Source of the DNA: Mytilus trossulus
Lineage: Eukaryota; Mollusca; Bivalvia; Mytilida; Mytilidae
Direction: 5' to 3'
NCBI RefSeq assembly: GCF_036588685.1
Contig: NC_086378.1
Span: forward strand, 49,346,686 to 49,410,685
DNA: 64,000 nucleotides
Positions 34,225 through 44,940 of this stretch are shown here, in pieces (the stretch's first letter is position 1; each line of letters starts with the position of its first letter). The notes under the pieces were generated by a model that did not search any database, had not been told where the DNA came from, and saw nothing but the letters and a program-made list of their open reading frames with translations. Both the position numbers and the translations under genes were made by a program.

Positions 34225-34455
34225 AATTAAAGACTGTGATATAGTACAATACTGTGCTACTGCATAAAACTGTGATATGGTGCAATATTGTGCGTCTTCC
34301 CAATATTGGGCTATTGATGATTTTTTCCTATTGCGTAATACTGTACAATTGAAGATTTCTTGCTATTGTGCAGCACTGTGCAACTGAAGATTTATGGCTA
34401 TTGCACAATACTGTGCACTTACAGATTGCCTGCTATTGCACAATTATTCACATAA
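34225..34455. repeat. Tandem palindromic repeat 'ctattgcacaatactgtgca'
   Basis: Five or six imperfect units of about 35-60 bp built on 'attgcacaatactgtgcaat', which is itself a near palindrome, joined by 'gaagatttcttg'. Each unit can fold into a hairpin. Intergenic. Confidence 0.65.
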
Positions 34456-35555
34456 CACTTTACACATCATGCTTGGTATGTATCAGTTGTTTTTGCTTTT
34501 ACCATGCATATGTATACATGAATAAATCAGAAATAATCAATGTTTGAATGGAGAGACAAAAAATATTGGTGACCGACCCCCTCACATATTTAAAAAAAAC
34601 CTTTTAGTTACTGGCCAAATACTCAATCCAAGCTCTTTTCCTTTGTGGATTGTAGTCTTTGTGGATTTTAACAATGAGCAAAGCCCATACTACATAGGCA
34701 GCTATTGAATCTATTGAATTTAATAAATAATGTTTAAAATCTTCATTGCACAGTGCGAATAGTACGGTCACACTTCATGTATTTCATTATTTATTCTTTG
34801 TGACAGTTTAGACTATAATTAACAAAAACGTGTCGGACATCAAATACTCTTGTGATCTATGGTTATTTCTAATTTGTCATCTGTTGATCTGATTAATACT
34901 TTAATTGCTTGTTTTTATATATATATTGTTAATGTTTGTATGTTAATTTACATTTAGTTTGAAGTTTGTTGTTTGAATTTGCCAGACTACTGAAATAAAA
35001 GTTTTAGGTTCCAACTTTTCCTTCTTGATTTACAATAGCCGGAACGCCATTCCAACCGTTTATATCATTCTACTTTTCATTCAACTGGAAATGAGGATAC
35101 CTGAGTTATTTAATTTCAAATTTTATTTTTCTTCTTCTAACATTTTCATATCCATAAAAGTCTTTTTGTGATCTTATAATGTTTTTTTGTATCAATGCTC
35201 AGTATTAGATTGTATCGTGTAGTTGTGAAAATATGACAGAAATATGCGAAACAAACGACTGTGTGCTTGAATCATCCATTTGTGTTCAGCAGGTCATAAA
35301 ACACTGATAACTTGTACAAAATATCTGTACAAATTATAATTTGTACAACATTACAACTTGTACACAACATATATATGATTCAAAATCAGCTCAACAATTC
35401 TAGACCTTCAATTATCGAAAATTTGAAGATCTAACACCATTCGGCTAAATTTGAGACGAGTTAAATATCATATATAAATATAATGTACAATTTAATTTGA
35501 ATGATAAATAATGATCTCGTATATGCTCCTCACGTTGTAACTACAACTCCCATTC
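34456..35555. other. Intergenic, mostly unassigned
   Basis: AT-rich. It holds a reversed fragment of repeat family 2 near 34650-34710 ('aatgagcaaagcccatac'). No gene seen. Confidence 0.4.
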
Positions 35556-35559
35556 CCTT

Positions 35560-35860
35560 TCATAAAAGTGACCTACCGAATTAAGACTATCTACCGGATT
35601 TATTATCACATAAGCAACACGAAGGGTGACACATGTGGAGCAGGATCTGCTTACACTTCCGGTTCACCTGAGATCCCTCTAGTTTTTGGTGGGGTTCGTG
35701 TTGCTTATTCATTAGTTTTCTATGTTGTGTCATGTGTACTAATGTTTGTTTATTTGTCTTTTTCATTTATAACCATGGCGTTGTAAGTTTAGTTTCGATT
35801 GATGAGTTGGACTGTCCCTTTGGTATCTTTCGTCCCTCTTTTATGGAAGAACATAAAGAA
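35560..35860 (+). repeat. Dispersed mussel repeat 'cacatgtggagcaggatctg'
   Basis: Contains 'gcaacacgaagggtgacac', 'cacatgtggagcaggatctg', 'ttttggtggggttcgtgttg', 'ccatggcgttgtaagttt' and 'ttggtatctttcgtccctct'. I recognise this string as very common in mussel genomes and transcripts. The ORF in it is not a gene. Possibly part of a retrotransposon; class not determined. Confidence 0.65.
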
Positions 35861-35904
35861 TCAATTGAGAAATCGTATCTCAAAGGAGGGACGTACATGC
35901 AATA

Positions 35905-36320
35905 GAAAATAAAAGCCAGTTAAAAAAGGGGTTGCCAGGAGAATTCGTGATATATCATGTTTGAATATACATGTAAATTATTTATGCAATAATAAAAAGA
36001 AGTGAACGAAAAGTTCTGTGTAACTTATGTCCCTTTGGACGATGTCCGTATGGTATAATCGAAGTAGAAACACTTGATTAAGTGCAATTTATTTCATTTT
36101 CATAAAAAGTATCAATAAACAGAAGCCAGTTAAAAAGGGGTTGCCAGGAGAATTCTTGATATATTACGTTTATATATACATGTACATTATTGATGCAATA
36201 ATGAAAAAAAAAAGTAAATGAAAAGCTATGAGTAATTGATTTCCCTTTGGACGATGTCCGTATGGTATAATCGAATTAAAAACACTTTATTAAATGCCTT
36301 TATTTCATTTTCATTAAAAT
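35905..36320 (+). repeat. Two-copy tandem duplication of about 210 bp upstream of channel copy B
   Basis: Unit 1 (about 35905-36115) and unit 2 (about 36120-36320) share 'gccagttaaaaaggggttgc', 'caggagaattc', 'ccctttggacgatgtccgta', 'tggtataatcga' and 'tttatttcattttcat'. It ends about 320 bp upstream of the copy B start codon, so it could be in the promoter region. Confidence 0.8.
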
Positions 36321-36964
36321 TGATAATTTTCATTGCAGATTTAGTTAGTTAGACAAAAGCGACCAGTAAAACATTAATATTCATTGCGACATGACATCTA
36401 AAGCAACTTGCTAATGACACTAAAAATTTATCTATTTATGAAATGCACATTTATACCTCTAGAGGTTGAAGGCATATACAAACAATACAAAAGAAATATA
36501 TACACACTGGAAAAACTAACATATTAAGCATCATATATAAAGTGGTCAAACATCATTAATAAACTAGAACTGACCAAACGTCTGCTTCAAAAACACACTT
36601 AAACAGTGAAGTTACAATTTAGTTTCGTATCAATAATGGCAGACAGTGATCGCAAAACGCTAGCGACAGTATGGGGAGAGTTTAGTCAGTCAACAGGATT
36701 TCATGGTGTCAATAAACTTGCAAACGGCAATAAATTAAGAAGGTAAGGTAGAAATATTTTCATCATTTTGTTAGTGGGTTGATGTTATACTTGTCTACTA
36801 AAAAGCTACTTGCATTCAGGTATCACAGATTAAAATTATTCGTTCATTGTGTGTTAAATTGTGTTTTTGATTGAGTTAAGCCTACCAATTGATATGTTAT
36901 AGTGTGTCCCTCTATGCTATGGTGTTATACTATAATTTAAAATAGGGAACATGTTTGGTACCAT

Positions 36965-37260
36965 TAAATAAAAGCAACAGTAGTATACCGCTGTTCAAAA
37001 CTCATAAATCCATGGACAAAAAACAAAATTGGGGGAACGCATTAAATAAAAGAGGAGAACATCGACACAACACCGAAACGGACCAAGCATCAGACAAAAC
37101 ACCACGAGAATAACAAATATAACACGTTTTATCCCGCTGTAAATGTTTGCAAAAGTCCTAATTAGGGCAGGAATCTGATATACAGCAGTTGTTGTATGTT
37201 TATGTAGTTCATACGTGTTTGTCGTTTTGACAAAGAATAGACCGTTGGTTTTCCAGTTCA
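36965..37260 (+). repeat. Dispersed repeat 'gcaacagtagtataccgctg' (intron 1 of copy B)
   Basis: Shares 'gcaacagtagtataccgctg', 'ctcataaatccatggac', 'cgcattaaataaaagagg' and 'cggaccaagcatcagac' with the longer copy at 39330-39630. A common mussel interspersed repeat in my recollection. Class unknown. Confidence 0.7.
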
Positions 37261-37428
37261 AATGGTTTTACAAAATAATTTTTGGGGTCCTTTATATCTT
37301 GTTGTTCGGTGTGAGCCAATACTATGTGTTGAAGGCCGTACATTGACATATAATGGTTTATTTTTATAAACTGTTACTTGAATGGAGAGTTATCTCCTCG
37401 GCACTTATACCACATCTTCCTATATCTA

Positions 37429-38493
37429 TACTAATGGAAAAAAGTATTGCAACACCTAGATTTTTTTCTACTTGAAAAACCAGCCTTTTATTTTGAATGT
37501 GATAAAATATTTGTAAAATAATATTGAAACATAGTTTATGATCTTATTTGCATTTTAACAAACACAATATTTTGGAAAGAAAATTATTTATCTAACCACA
37601 ATTTTAATAACAAAATGAAGTGTTTTTGTACAAAAAACTGCATTTTACAACTTTTACTGATTCGAACTTTACAATGTCAGACATTTTAAAATTAATCTTC
37701 AGATGACTGTTCCATCATTGTTGATCGTTATACGCCAAAGAATTAGTACTTTGTGCGCAGCCTACATTCAAACGGTTAACCGCCACTTAACGTCTTCTGA
37801 TTCCTGTCATATATCGTCTAATTGTTGCTAAGGTAGCAGTAACGATTTCTGATGAAGGGCATTGTTTATTTCATCACGTGTTTGGACTGGGGTGTCTTTT
37901 CGCGCACATTACGCCAAATAGTGTCCCATATATGCTTAATATGATTCAAATCCGGGCTACGATCGGGCCAAGGAAGATAGACTGAATTCTATTGGAACAA
38001 TGGATCTTACTCTAAGATGCTAATTTCCAACTTTGGCGAGCTCTGCACTTCATTGGATACGGACTATGTGTCTGTTCGTAAGCAAAGGTCTCTGAAATGG
38101 TCTTATCGCACGATAACCAGTAGCGATGAGTCGATCTCGAACAGTTCTTGTTAAAAAGCTCCTGAATGGTCACCACTCTCTTTTTAGGATTGTATTGTAT
38201 GCAATGGGTTTCCTTCTGACCAAGCTTCATTATGCTTGATTTTCCCTAGCAGATGGCATGGTTATTAAAAGTGTTGAAAACAATGAGTATAAAAACACTT
38301 GTTTTGCTGTTTACGGGTACAGTAGCTGCATATGCAGATACGAACTTATCAATTCGATAATTATTGATCAAACTTAGGTGATATTTCAAAATGTTTAACT
38401 AGTTCTATTTAAAAATTATTTCACAAAAAAATAAAAAGTAATTTTTTTAATTTCAATTTCAATTTGGTGTTGCAATACTTTTTTCCATGTGTA
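37429..38493 (-). mobile_element. Internally deleted Tc1/mariner-like element
   Basis: Inverted ends share 'atggaaaaaagtattgcaac' and are flanked by TA (37427-37428 and 38494-38495), the Tc1/mariner target site. Minus-strand transposase remnants are present. A helix-turn-helix/linker-like piece (RDRLIATGYRAIRPFQRP, near 38070-38165) and the conserved catalytic-region string PWPDRSPDLNHIKHIWD (near 37920-37975) are separated by less sequence than in a full transposase. The frame is broken. It lies in intron 1 of channel copy B. Confidence 0.8.
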
Positions 38494-39320
38494 TATGTTC
38501 CTTTTGAAATAGCTAGGTCTACCGCCAGTTTTTACAACTTGTTTTAAAACTATATACATGATAAAGGATAAGGTTTCATTTCATATGATGATTTGTTACA
38601 AATATTCCGTTGAAAAGTATTGCAAAGTTTACTGAAATAGCGATAATGACTCCATAACGCAAAGTTGACATATAAATTTAAGAAAGACGAATTCGAGTAA
38701 GATGAGAGCGACAATGTTGATGCTTATTTATATTTTTGAGGTTTTGTAATATAACGACAAAATTTAAAACTAAAAATATCTTAATAAAACGCTAAATTCA
38801 AGGGTAAAGTAAATCAACTTAAATGATACAATCAAATCGTGAAAAGTCGCGTATTCAAGAGTCAACGACCGTAATACATCATGGCTGAAACTCCACATGA
38901 AGTTAGATTAAACATTATGCTTTCATTTCAGCCCTGTCGTAAAGTTTTCCCACGGTGCAGTTTTTGGTGAAATCACGTTAAAGGGTGACTTTCGGGAAAA
39001 AAAATCATTTTCAAACACAGGAATGCTTATAATAATTTTCCGAGTAAAGATATCATAAAAAATATCATATATAAGAGTAATGTAATAGTTTTTATTTATC
39101 ATCAAACTTAATATCATATGAACATATAAATTGAGTGAATTGGACAATTTACAGATGTAAGTAACATTTTTAAAAATCTTTCTGTCTGTCAAAGTATATA
39201 CATTTTCCTATATTAATCACCAATAGTAAATTTTCACCAACAAAATAGTGGAACAAACTATAAAATTATAAGTTTTATTAATAAAAGTTCGATAGTACAT
39301 ACGAATCAACTTTAACACGC
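38494..39320. other. Intron 1 of channel copy B, nothing recognised
   Basis: AT-rich, no exon or repeat family identified. Confidence 0.4.
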
Positions 39321-39329
39321 CTCAATAAA

Positions 39330-39630
39330 TAAAGGCAACAGTAGTATACCGCTGTTCAAAACTCATAAATCCATGGACAAAAAACAAAATCGGGGTAACA
39401 AACTAAAACCGAGGGAAACGCATCAAATATAAGAGGAGAACAACGACACAACACTGAAATGTAACACACACAGAAACGGACCAAGCATCAGACAAAATCC
39501 CACGAGAATAACAAATATAACATCAAAACCAAATATATGAATTTGGGATAGACAAGTACCGTGACACGTCTTATCGCAATGTGAATAAGTCACATACGTC
39601 ATGTAAGTTGACGCTCTCAAAAGATTTTGA
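39330..39630 (+). repeat. Dispersed repeat 'gcaacagtagtataccgctg', longer copy
   Basis: Second copy of the repeat at 36965-37260. It also retains 'tgtaacacacacagaaacgg', 'ttgggatagacaagtacc' and 'gtgacacgtcttatcgcaat', which are missing or altered in the first. Confidence 0.7.
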
Positions 39631-40497
39631 TGCATTTAAATTAGAGGAAGACAACGCGTGTACTAATGAATCAACTTTCCTTTAAACACGCACCATCGCG
39701 TTACCATAACTGGTATAAATGCCTATTCTGGAGGCAAAATTCATACAAGCTAAGAACTTAAGTCATGTCGAGTCATTAGAGCGTGCCTATATTTTTTTAT
39801 ATGACGCAAATTATCAGGCAGGCCATCTAGAAGTGAGTCTACTTTTCATAAATAACTTTTTAGGACAAGCCGCTTCATCATTTAGCATGCATTATTACTA
39901 GTAACTACTTGACGAAATTAAAAAAAAAATGCTTCTGATGCAATAAAATAGTCGAGGCATGATTTTGCTTTAAAAAAAAACTAATAGAAAGTCTTCATGA
40001 TGTTTTGTCTGTTAAAAATAAAGGTGCATATGTCCTGAATAGGTGAAAATTGTCTTTTGGCTTTTGTGGAAGAAACGCATCCAGTCTGAAATCACAATTA
40101 ATCATGTTTGACATCGGAGTTAAGGACCTTATTAGAAATAAAACATGCATATGACTGTTTTGATTTTAATATGATGCAACCCCTGGAATAACTTCCCAAT
40201 ATCTGTTTATTGGCAAACAGAGGCGGCAAATATACAAATAGACCAAGAGAAAACAGATTATAAGATGAAAAGTGTTGAAGAGGAGTTCCATTTTACTTTA
40301 TTGTGTCCTGTGTATATACTTGTTCGGCGTTTGCAAAATGATAAGAGAAAACGCAAAACCGCGAAAAGGTGAAATGACCGCATTCGCAACACCATATAAA
40401 ACAATTTAAATTAATCTTGAATAATTAATTATTTAACCGAAACTACAGTGACATTTTAAACAGCTGGGAGTTAAACACTATAAAAACTAAATTGTAA

Positions 40498-40745
40498 GGC
40501 TCGAAGCGGTGTTTAGGCTTATATCTATCAGAAACAATTAGAGCTACATGTAAATGTCGTTAGTAAATAAATTGTACATTATGAATATTGCAACTAATCG
40601 TCCGTTATAATAAAAAAACCTATACAAAAAAAAACATTAGCAAAGTTGTTGAGCTCGAAGCGGTGTTGATGTCTACCAGAAACAATTGGAGATGCATATC
40701 GTAAGTAAATACACTGATCACTATGATTATTGCAATTAAACGTTA
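40498..40745 (+). repeat. Two-copy tandem repeat 'gctcgaagcggtgtt'
   Basis: 'gctcgaagcggtgtt', 'atcagaaacaattagag' / 'accagaaacaattggag' and 'attgcaac/attaaacgt' recur about 155 bp apart (40499 and 40653). In intron 1 of channel copy B. Confidence 0.6.
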
Positions 40746-40909
40746 CCAGAAGCGACCAAAACTAAATAAATAAATTAATTATGTATTATGAATAGTGGCG
40801 AGAGATAACAGTTTAATTACATGTACTAGTAAAGTTTCAATATAAAGTATAAAAGAATATGAAAACAATCTGGTAATCTCATTATGTTTACGATTGATTG
40901 ATGTTTTTT

Positions 40910-41165
40910 TCTTTCTTTGTGATCTAACGCCACTTTCAGCACGATTCACTATTCCGTGGCGATAGGTTTCCGTGGATGTAGTGAACCGGGGTGTGTAGAA
41001 AGAATCATCGCCCTTCCACAAGAAATCTGACCATTCTCTTTAATTAAGATAGGAATCCATTCTATCACAAGCGGTGCTCCATCTTACAACCTGCAAAAAT
41101 GCATGACTGTCTAGTGGTACAGTAGCTGCATGAACAACTTTGACCATTCTACTATACTAAGCCTC
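40910..41165 (-). mobile_element. tRNA-derived SINE, minus orientation (copy B homologue)
   Basis: Homologous to 9195-9470, with shared 'cgcccttccacaagaaatct', 'gtctagtggtacagtagctg' and 'catgaacaactt'. It is at the same place relative to the TM1 exon, so it was present before the channel gene duplicated. More diverged in the head than the copy A version. Confidence 0.5.
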
Positions 41166-41212
41166 TCCCCCGATTTGCATACGAAAAGAATATTGTACAA
41201 TTGTTTTATTAA

Positions 41213-41490
41213 GGTGGTACCTAACACCTTGACTAAAATTAATTTGGCTCGTTTAATTTTCATGATATTTTTACAAAATATTTACTTGTAGCCATTGACA
41301 AAAATATAAAAAGTTCAAAAGACTTGAACCAATCATTATCTCGGAAAAATTTTATTGGATATATTGCAGTTTGACAAACACTACTTTTGATCATTGAGAA
41401 GCTTATATTAACATTTTCTCAACAATAAAACGTAATTAAAACGTTTAGCTGATTTCACAGAGTTACCGACCTGTAGTATTAAGTACCACC
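41213..41490 (+). mobile_element. 278-bp TTAA MITE (GGTGGTACC family), copy 2
   Basis: Inverted ends ggtggtacctaacacc and agtattaagtaccacc. TTAA precedes it at 41209-41212, and TTTAA follows at 41491-41495 (one extra T). It lies 63 bp before the TM1 exon of copy B. The aligned site in copy A (near 9500, 'gttttattaaatcaaatt') is uninterrupted. Confidence 0.8.
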
Positions 41491-42184
41491 TTTAATTGAA
41501 TTAAATTATGAAATTATCCAATTATTGAATTGTGTATGTTTTGGATTTTTCAGTTTGTTTTGGTTGTGCTCGTTTCTATTATGCGCTGTATACCTGACTT
41601 ATGTGATGATTCAAGAATTCAACTACAAATACCCTACCTACACAACACTTGAAGTGGAGAGACATTCTGAAATTGAATTTCCTGCAGTAACTATTTGTAA
41701 TTTAAATTCATTAAGAAAATCAGAAGTCTTGTCAAAGAATGATTCTAGAGTAGAAAATTACTATTTAAGCATTGGACCACGAGCGCTAGTTTATTTGTCC
41801 AAGCAGTTAAATTGGAGTAATCCATTTTATGAACAAAATGGATTTTTCAGAAACAAAACTGTAGAAGAAATCTTATTGGAGCATAAGAGTTTACATAGAG
41901 GTCTGTTTAGTTCTTTTATATTTGATCAAAACCCCTTCTTTGATTCCAAACAAATATTCTCTGTGGAGTTAAAACCGAACGGACCATGCTTAACTTCGAA
42001 GCACACTAAAATATTCAAAACATCATATACAGGGTCCAAATACAAATTTGTATTGTTTTTGAACGTAGAACGTGATAAAGGTTATTTCAGCCCATGGTTA
42101 GGAGACGGAATACAGGTAATATTATACTCTTTACATATTTACAATAATTCATAATAAAATGTACTAGTATATAGAATAACGCAA

Positions 42185-42770
42185 ATACGTTGCTGCTTAT
42201 TAACATATTAAGGTAAAGAGTTTCGCAGTTCGGCACATTAGACCTTAACTACAGAGTTACTCACCTTACTGAAATAACCATCCTCTTGTAAGTATGTGCT
42301 GCAAGTCTGTAGCAAACTTGCATCAGACTTGCAGCAAGCGAACACAGAATGTCGGTATTTGCGCCATATTTTCCACAGGTCTGCTGCAAACAATTTACCA
42401 TACAAATGAGTATTTGCTGCAGATGTGCAGCAAACATTTTAATGCAAATTAATCTTTCATTTGTTTGTTTTCTGCAGATCTGCTGCGTGTTTACTATGTA
42501 ATTCTTGCAATGCTCTTGCAAACATTTAAAATTGTTAAAGATTTCTGCAATCTAGCTGTGAACATTTCATATATTCTTGTTTTTCCTGCATTCTTACCGC
42601 AAGCTTGCAACAACAATCTAGCTTGACTGTTTTCAGGATGTTCACCGATAGCTGCAAACATCTGCAAACGTTATACAAAGGGTTCATTCCTTTTTTTTTG
42701 TTAGTAGCAAACCTGCAGGAAGTCTACAGCAGATCCGCTGCAAATATTTCAGGTTTATAAGGGTTACCAT
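42185..42770. repeat. GCAGCAAAC-rich repeat block, intron of channel copy B
   Basis: Homologue of 10190-10740, with the same 'gttcggcacagtagac'-like start and 'tctgctgcaaacaatttacc', 'gtgcagcaaaca' and 'acctgcaggaagtct' blocks. Confidence 0.5.
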
Positions 42771-43002
42771 CATTACAAAGACAACCCTATGAATATGTAT
42801 ATTTTATAACGTATCAAGTGTCATCTCACGGTAAATAAAATGTTGTCATTAAAAAACACCCATCATAAATTAGAAACCGTATTCTTTGGGGAATAAATCT
42901 AGCATTTGGAATTATTTCATCCAAACACCCGTACAAAAATAAAAAAAGATGTAAACACCCATTGTACTGGATTGTTTTCGTTAAAGAGCAATCTGTCAAA
43001 TA

Positions 43003-43790
43003 TTAAAATCTTGGAATATCATGATTAATTAATGTAAATGACTTCATCGTAAAGTCATTTTCTAGATTGCTACCTTGAAAGAATCAAAGTAGATTAGTGG
43101 AATACGTGAACAATAAGTGAGACGCGATCTAAAGCGGTGTTGTTTCATATTTCCACGTTTCTATTGCTTAATTTACTTTGTCAGCAGTTGTTACAGAAAT
43201 GTTTTACTTCGGGATTGATTTGTACCAACTCTTTTCAACATTGTTTTTTTTTCATCACGGATTACCTCTCGTACTTGTGTTGAGCGTTGCTCAATTTTAA
43301 TGGAATGGGTAAAGGTTAAATTCACTGCATATGGACAAGATGTTGGTATAAAAAAACAATAACTCATTAGCAGTAAATTTATGATGATTTGGATAAAATA
43401 CAGGATTTTCTTTTAAAAGTAAGCCTATGGTCATGTCTAGTATAGCAAAACTTAGCCATGATTATAGAACATATTTACAAATTTTGTTTTTAAAGGATAA
43501 TATTTCTGTAAGCTTCACAAGTTCTGCTGTTATTGGAAAACCTTTTACGATTCCGCTACCTTGAATTAAGTGTTAGATCGGCGAATGGTTGAGATTGATT
43601 GATTGATTTTTTTTTGCTGTACGTCCATTGGCAAATATTTTACGCAAGTTAAGGACGAGAACAAACTAATAATACATACAAAAGAAAGTTCCTTATAATA
43701 GGGGTCGACCACGATGAAGTGGGAAAATTAAGATTGCTATTTTAAAATAAGTATGCATTAGATAGATACAATGATTTTGTCTTACACTAG
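43003..43790. mobile_element. 780-bp insertion specific to channel copy B
   Basis: Copy A reads 'gcaatctgtcaaat' straight into 'aggccaccc' (near 10990-11000). In copy B the same two anchors are separated by about 785 bp. The insert contains 'gctgtacgtccattggcaaa' and 'cgcaagttaaggacgagaac', which I recognise from a common bivalve repeat tail. Ends and target duplication are not defined. Confidence 0.5.
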
Positions 43791-44668
43791 GCCACCTCTG
43801 GACCCCTCAGAAATTAATTCAAAGGGTCATTTAGATACAGAGAGCATGACATTCTCTCTAAACAAAACTTCGGGGTAACATCTCTATTCTGACGTGGCTG
43901 CGAATTTATCCATGCAGTGCATCCAAAAGGACGTCTAACTTTTCAAGGGGTTTACTTCGGTCGAAAAAAAAACATATATGAGACCATATTTCTTTACCAA
44001 GATTAATGTTTGCATGTTGAAAGGTATATACCATTACCATTTGTACTTACAATTTAAAATTATTTAAAATAATTTGTACATGCAGGGACAACAACTGTAA
44101 ACACATTACAGAATCATGGGCACCGTTGTGCAAATGATTGCACAATTAGGGAAGACAGATTAGTAGGATGGATATATCAAATTATTATTCAAATAATTTT
44201 TCACCATAGTCTTGTTTTCAAAACAAAGCATAACATTTAAGCGAATAATTGTTGACCGTGGCAATATTTGTTTTAATCATTTTCTTTCAACATAAAACCT
44301 GGTATTTTTCTTTTAGTTCACAGTTCATGACAAGGAGGAAGATCCCTACTTTCAAGGTTCCAGTGGATACTATCTTGAACCTGGCCACGAGTATTACGGG
44401 GTACTTAAGAAATACACTGTAAGTTATACATGAAACATAAAGTAATACATGTATCGCTGATGGTCATGTAACGGCTGCCTAAAACAATGTGGCAGGTTTA
44501 AATAATTTTGTGAAAGCTCAATCCTTTCCTTAACTGAGACAGTTAGTTTACAGTTCAACATAAGAACAAACTTAAATATCAGTTGCAGTTGGATAAACTC
44601 AAAAGATTGGAATGAAATATGTGATTCAAGTATTTACTTGTGATTAGAATTGACGAAATTTCTATTAA

Positions 44669-44940
44669 GGTGGTACCTAACACTTTAACTTAAATTAATT
44701 TGGCTCGTTTAATTTTCTAAAAATTTTGACAAAGTATTTACTTTGACCCTTTGACAAAAATGTAAAAATTTCAAAAAATTTGAACCAACCGTTTATTCAG
44801 AAAAATTACACTGGTTATATAGCAGTTTGACAAACACTTATTTTGATCATTGAGAAGCTTAAATTCCCTTATGAACACAACGTCATTAAAACGTTCTGCT
44901 GATTTTACAGAGTTATCTCCCTGTAGTGTTAGGTACCACC
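44669..44940 (+). mobile_element. 272-bp TTAA MITE (GGTGGTACC family), copy 3
   Basis: Inverted ends ggtggtacctaacact and agtgttaggtaccacc, perfect over 16 bp. TTAA on both sides (44665-44668 and 44941-44944). It sits in the intron after exon 44317-44418 of copy B, in the same orientation as the copy at 41213-41490. Confidence 0.85.

Noticed and set aside
35568..35786. 72-codon ORF
   Set aside because: Lies in a dispersed mussel repeat whose other copies, as I recall them, are not open in this frame.
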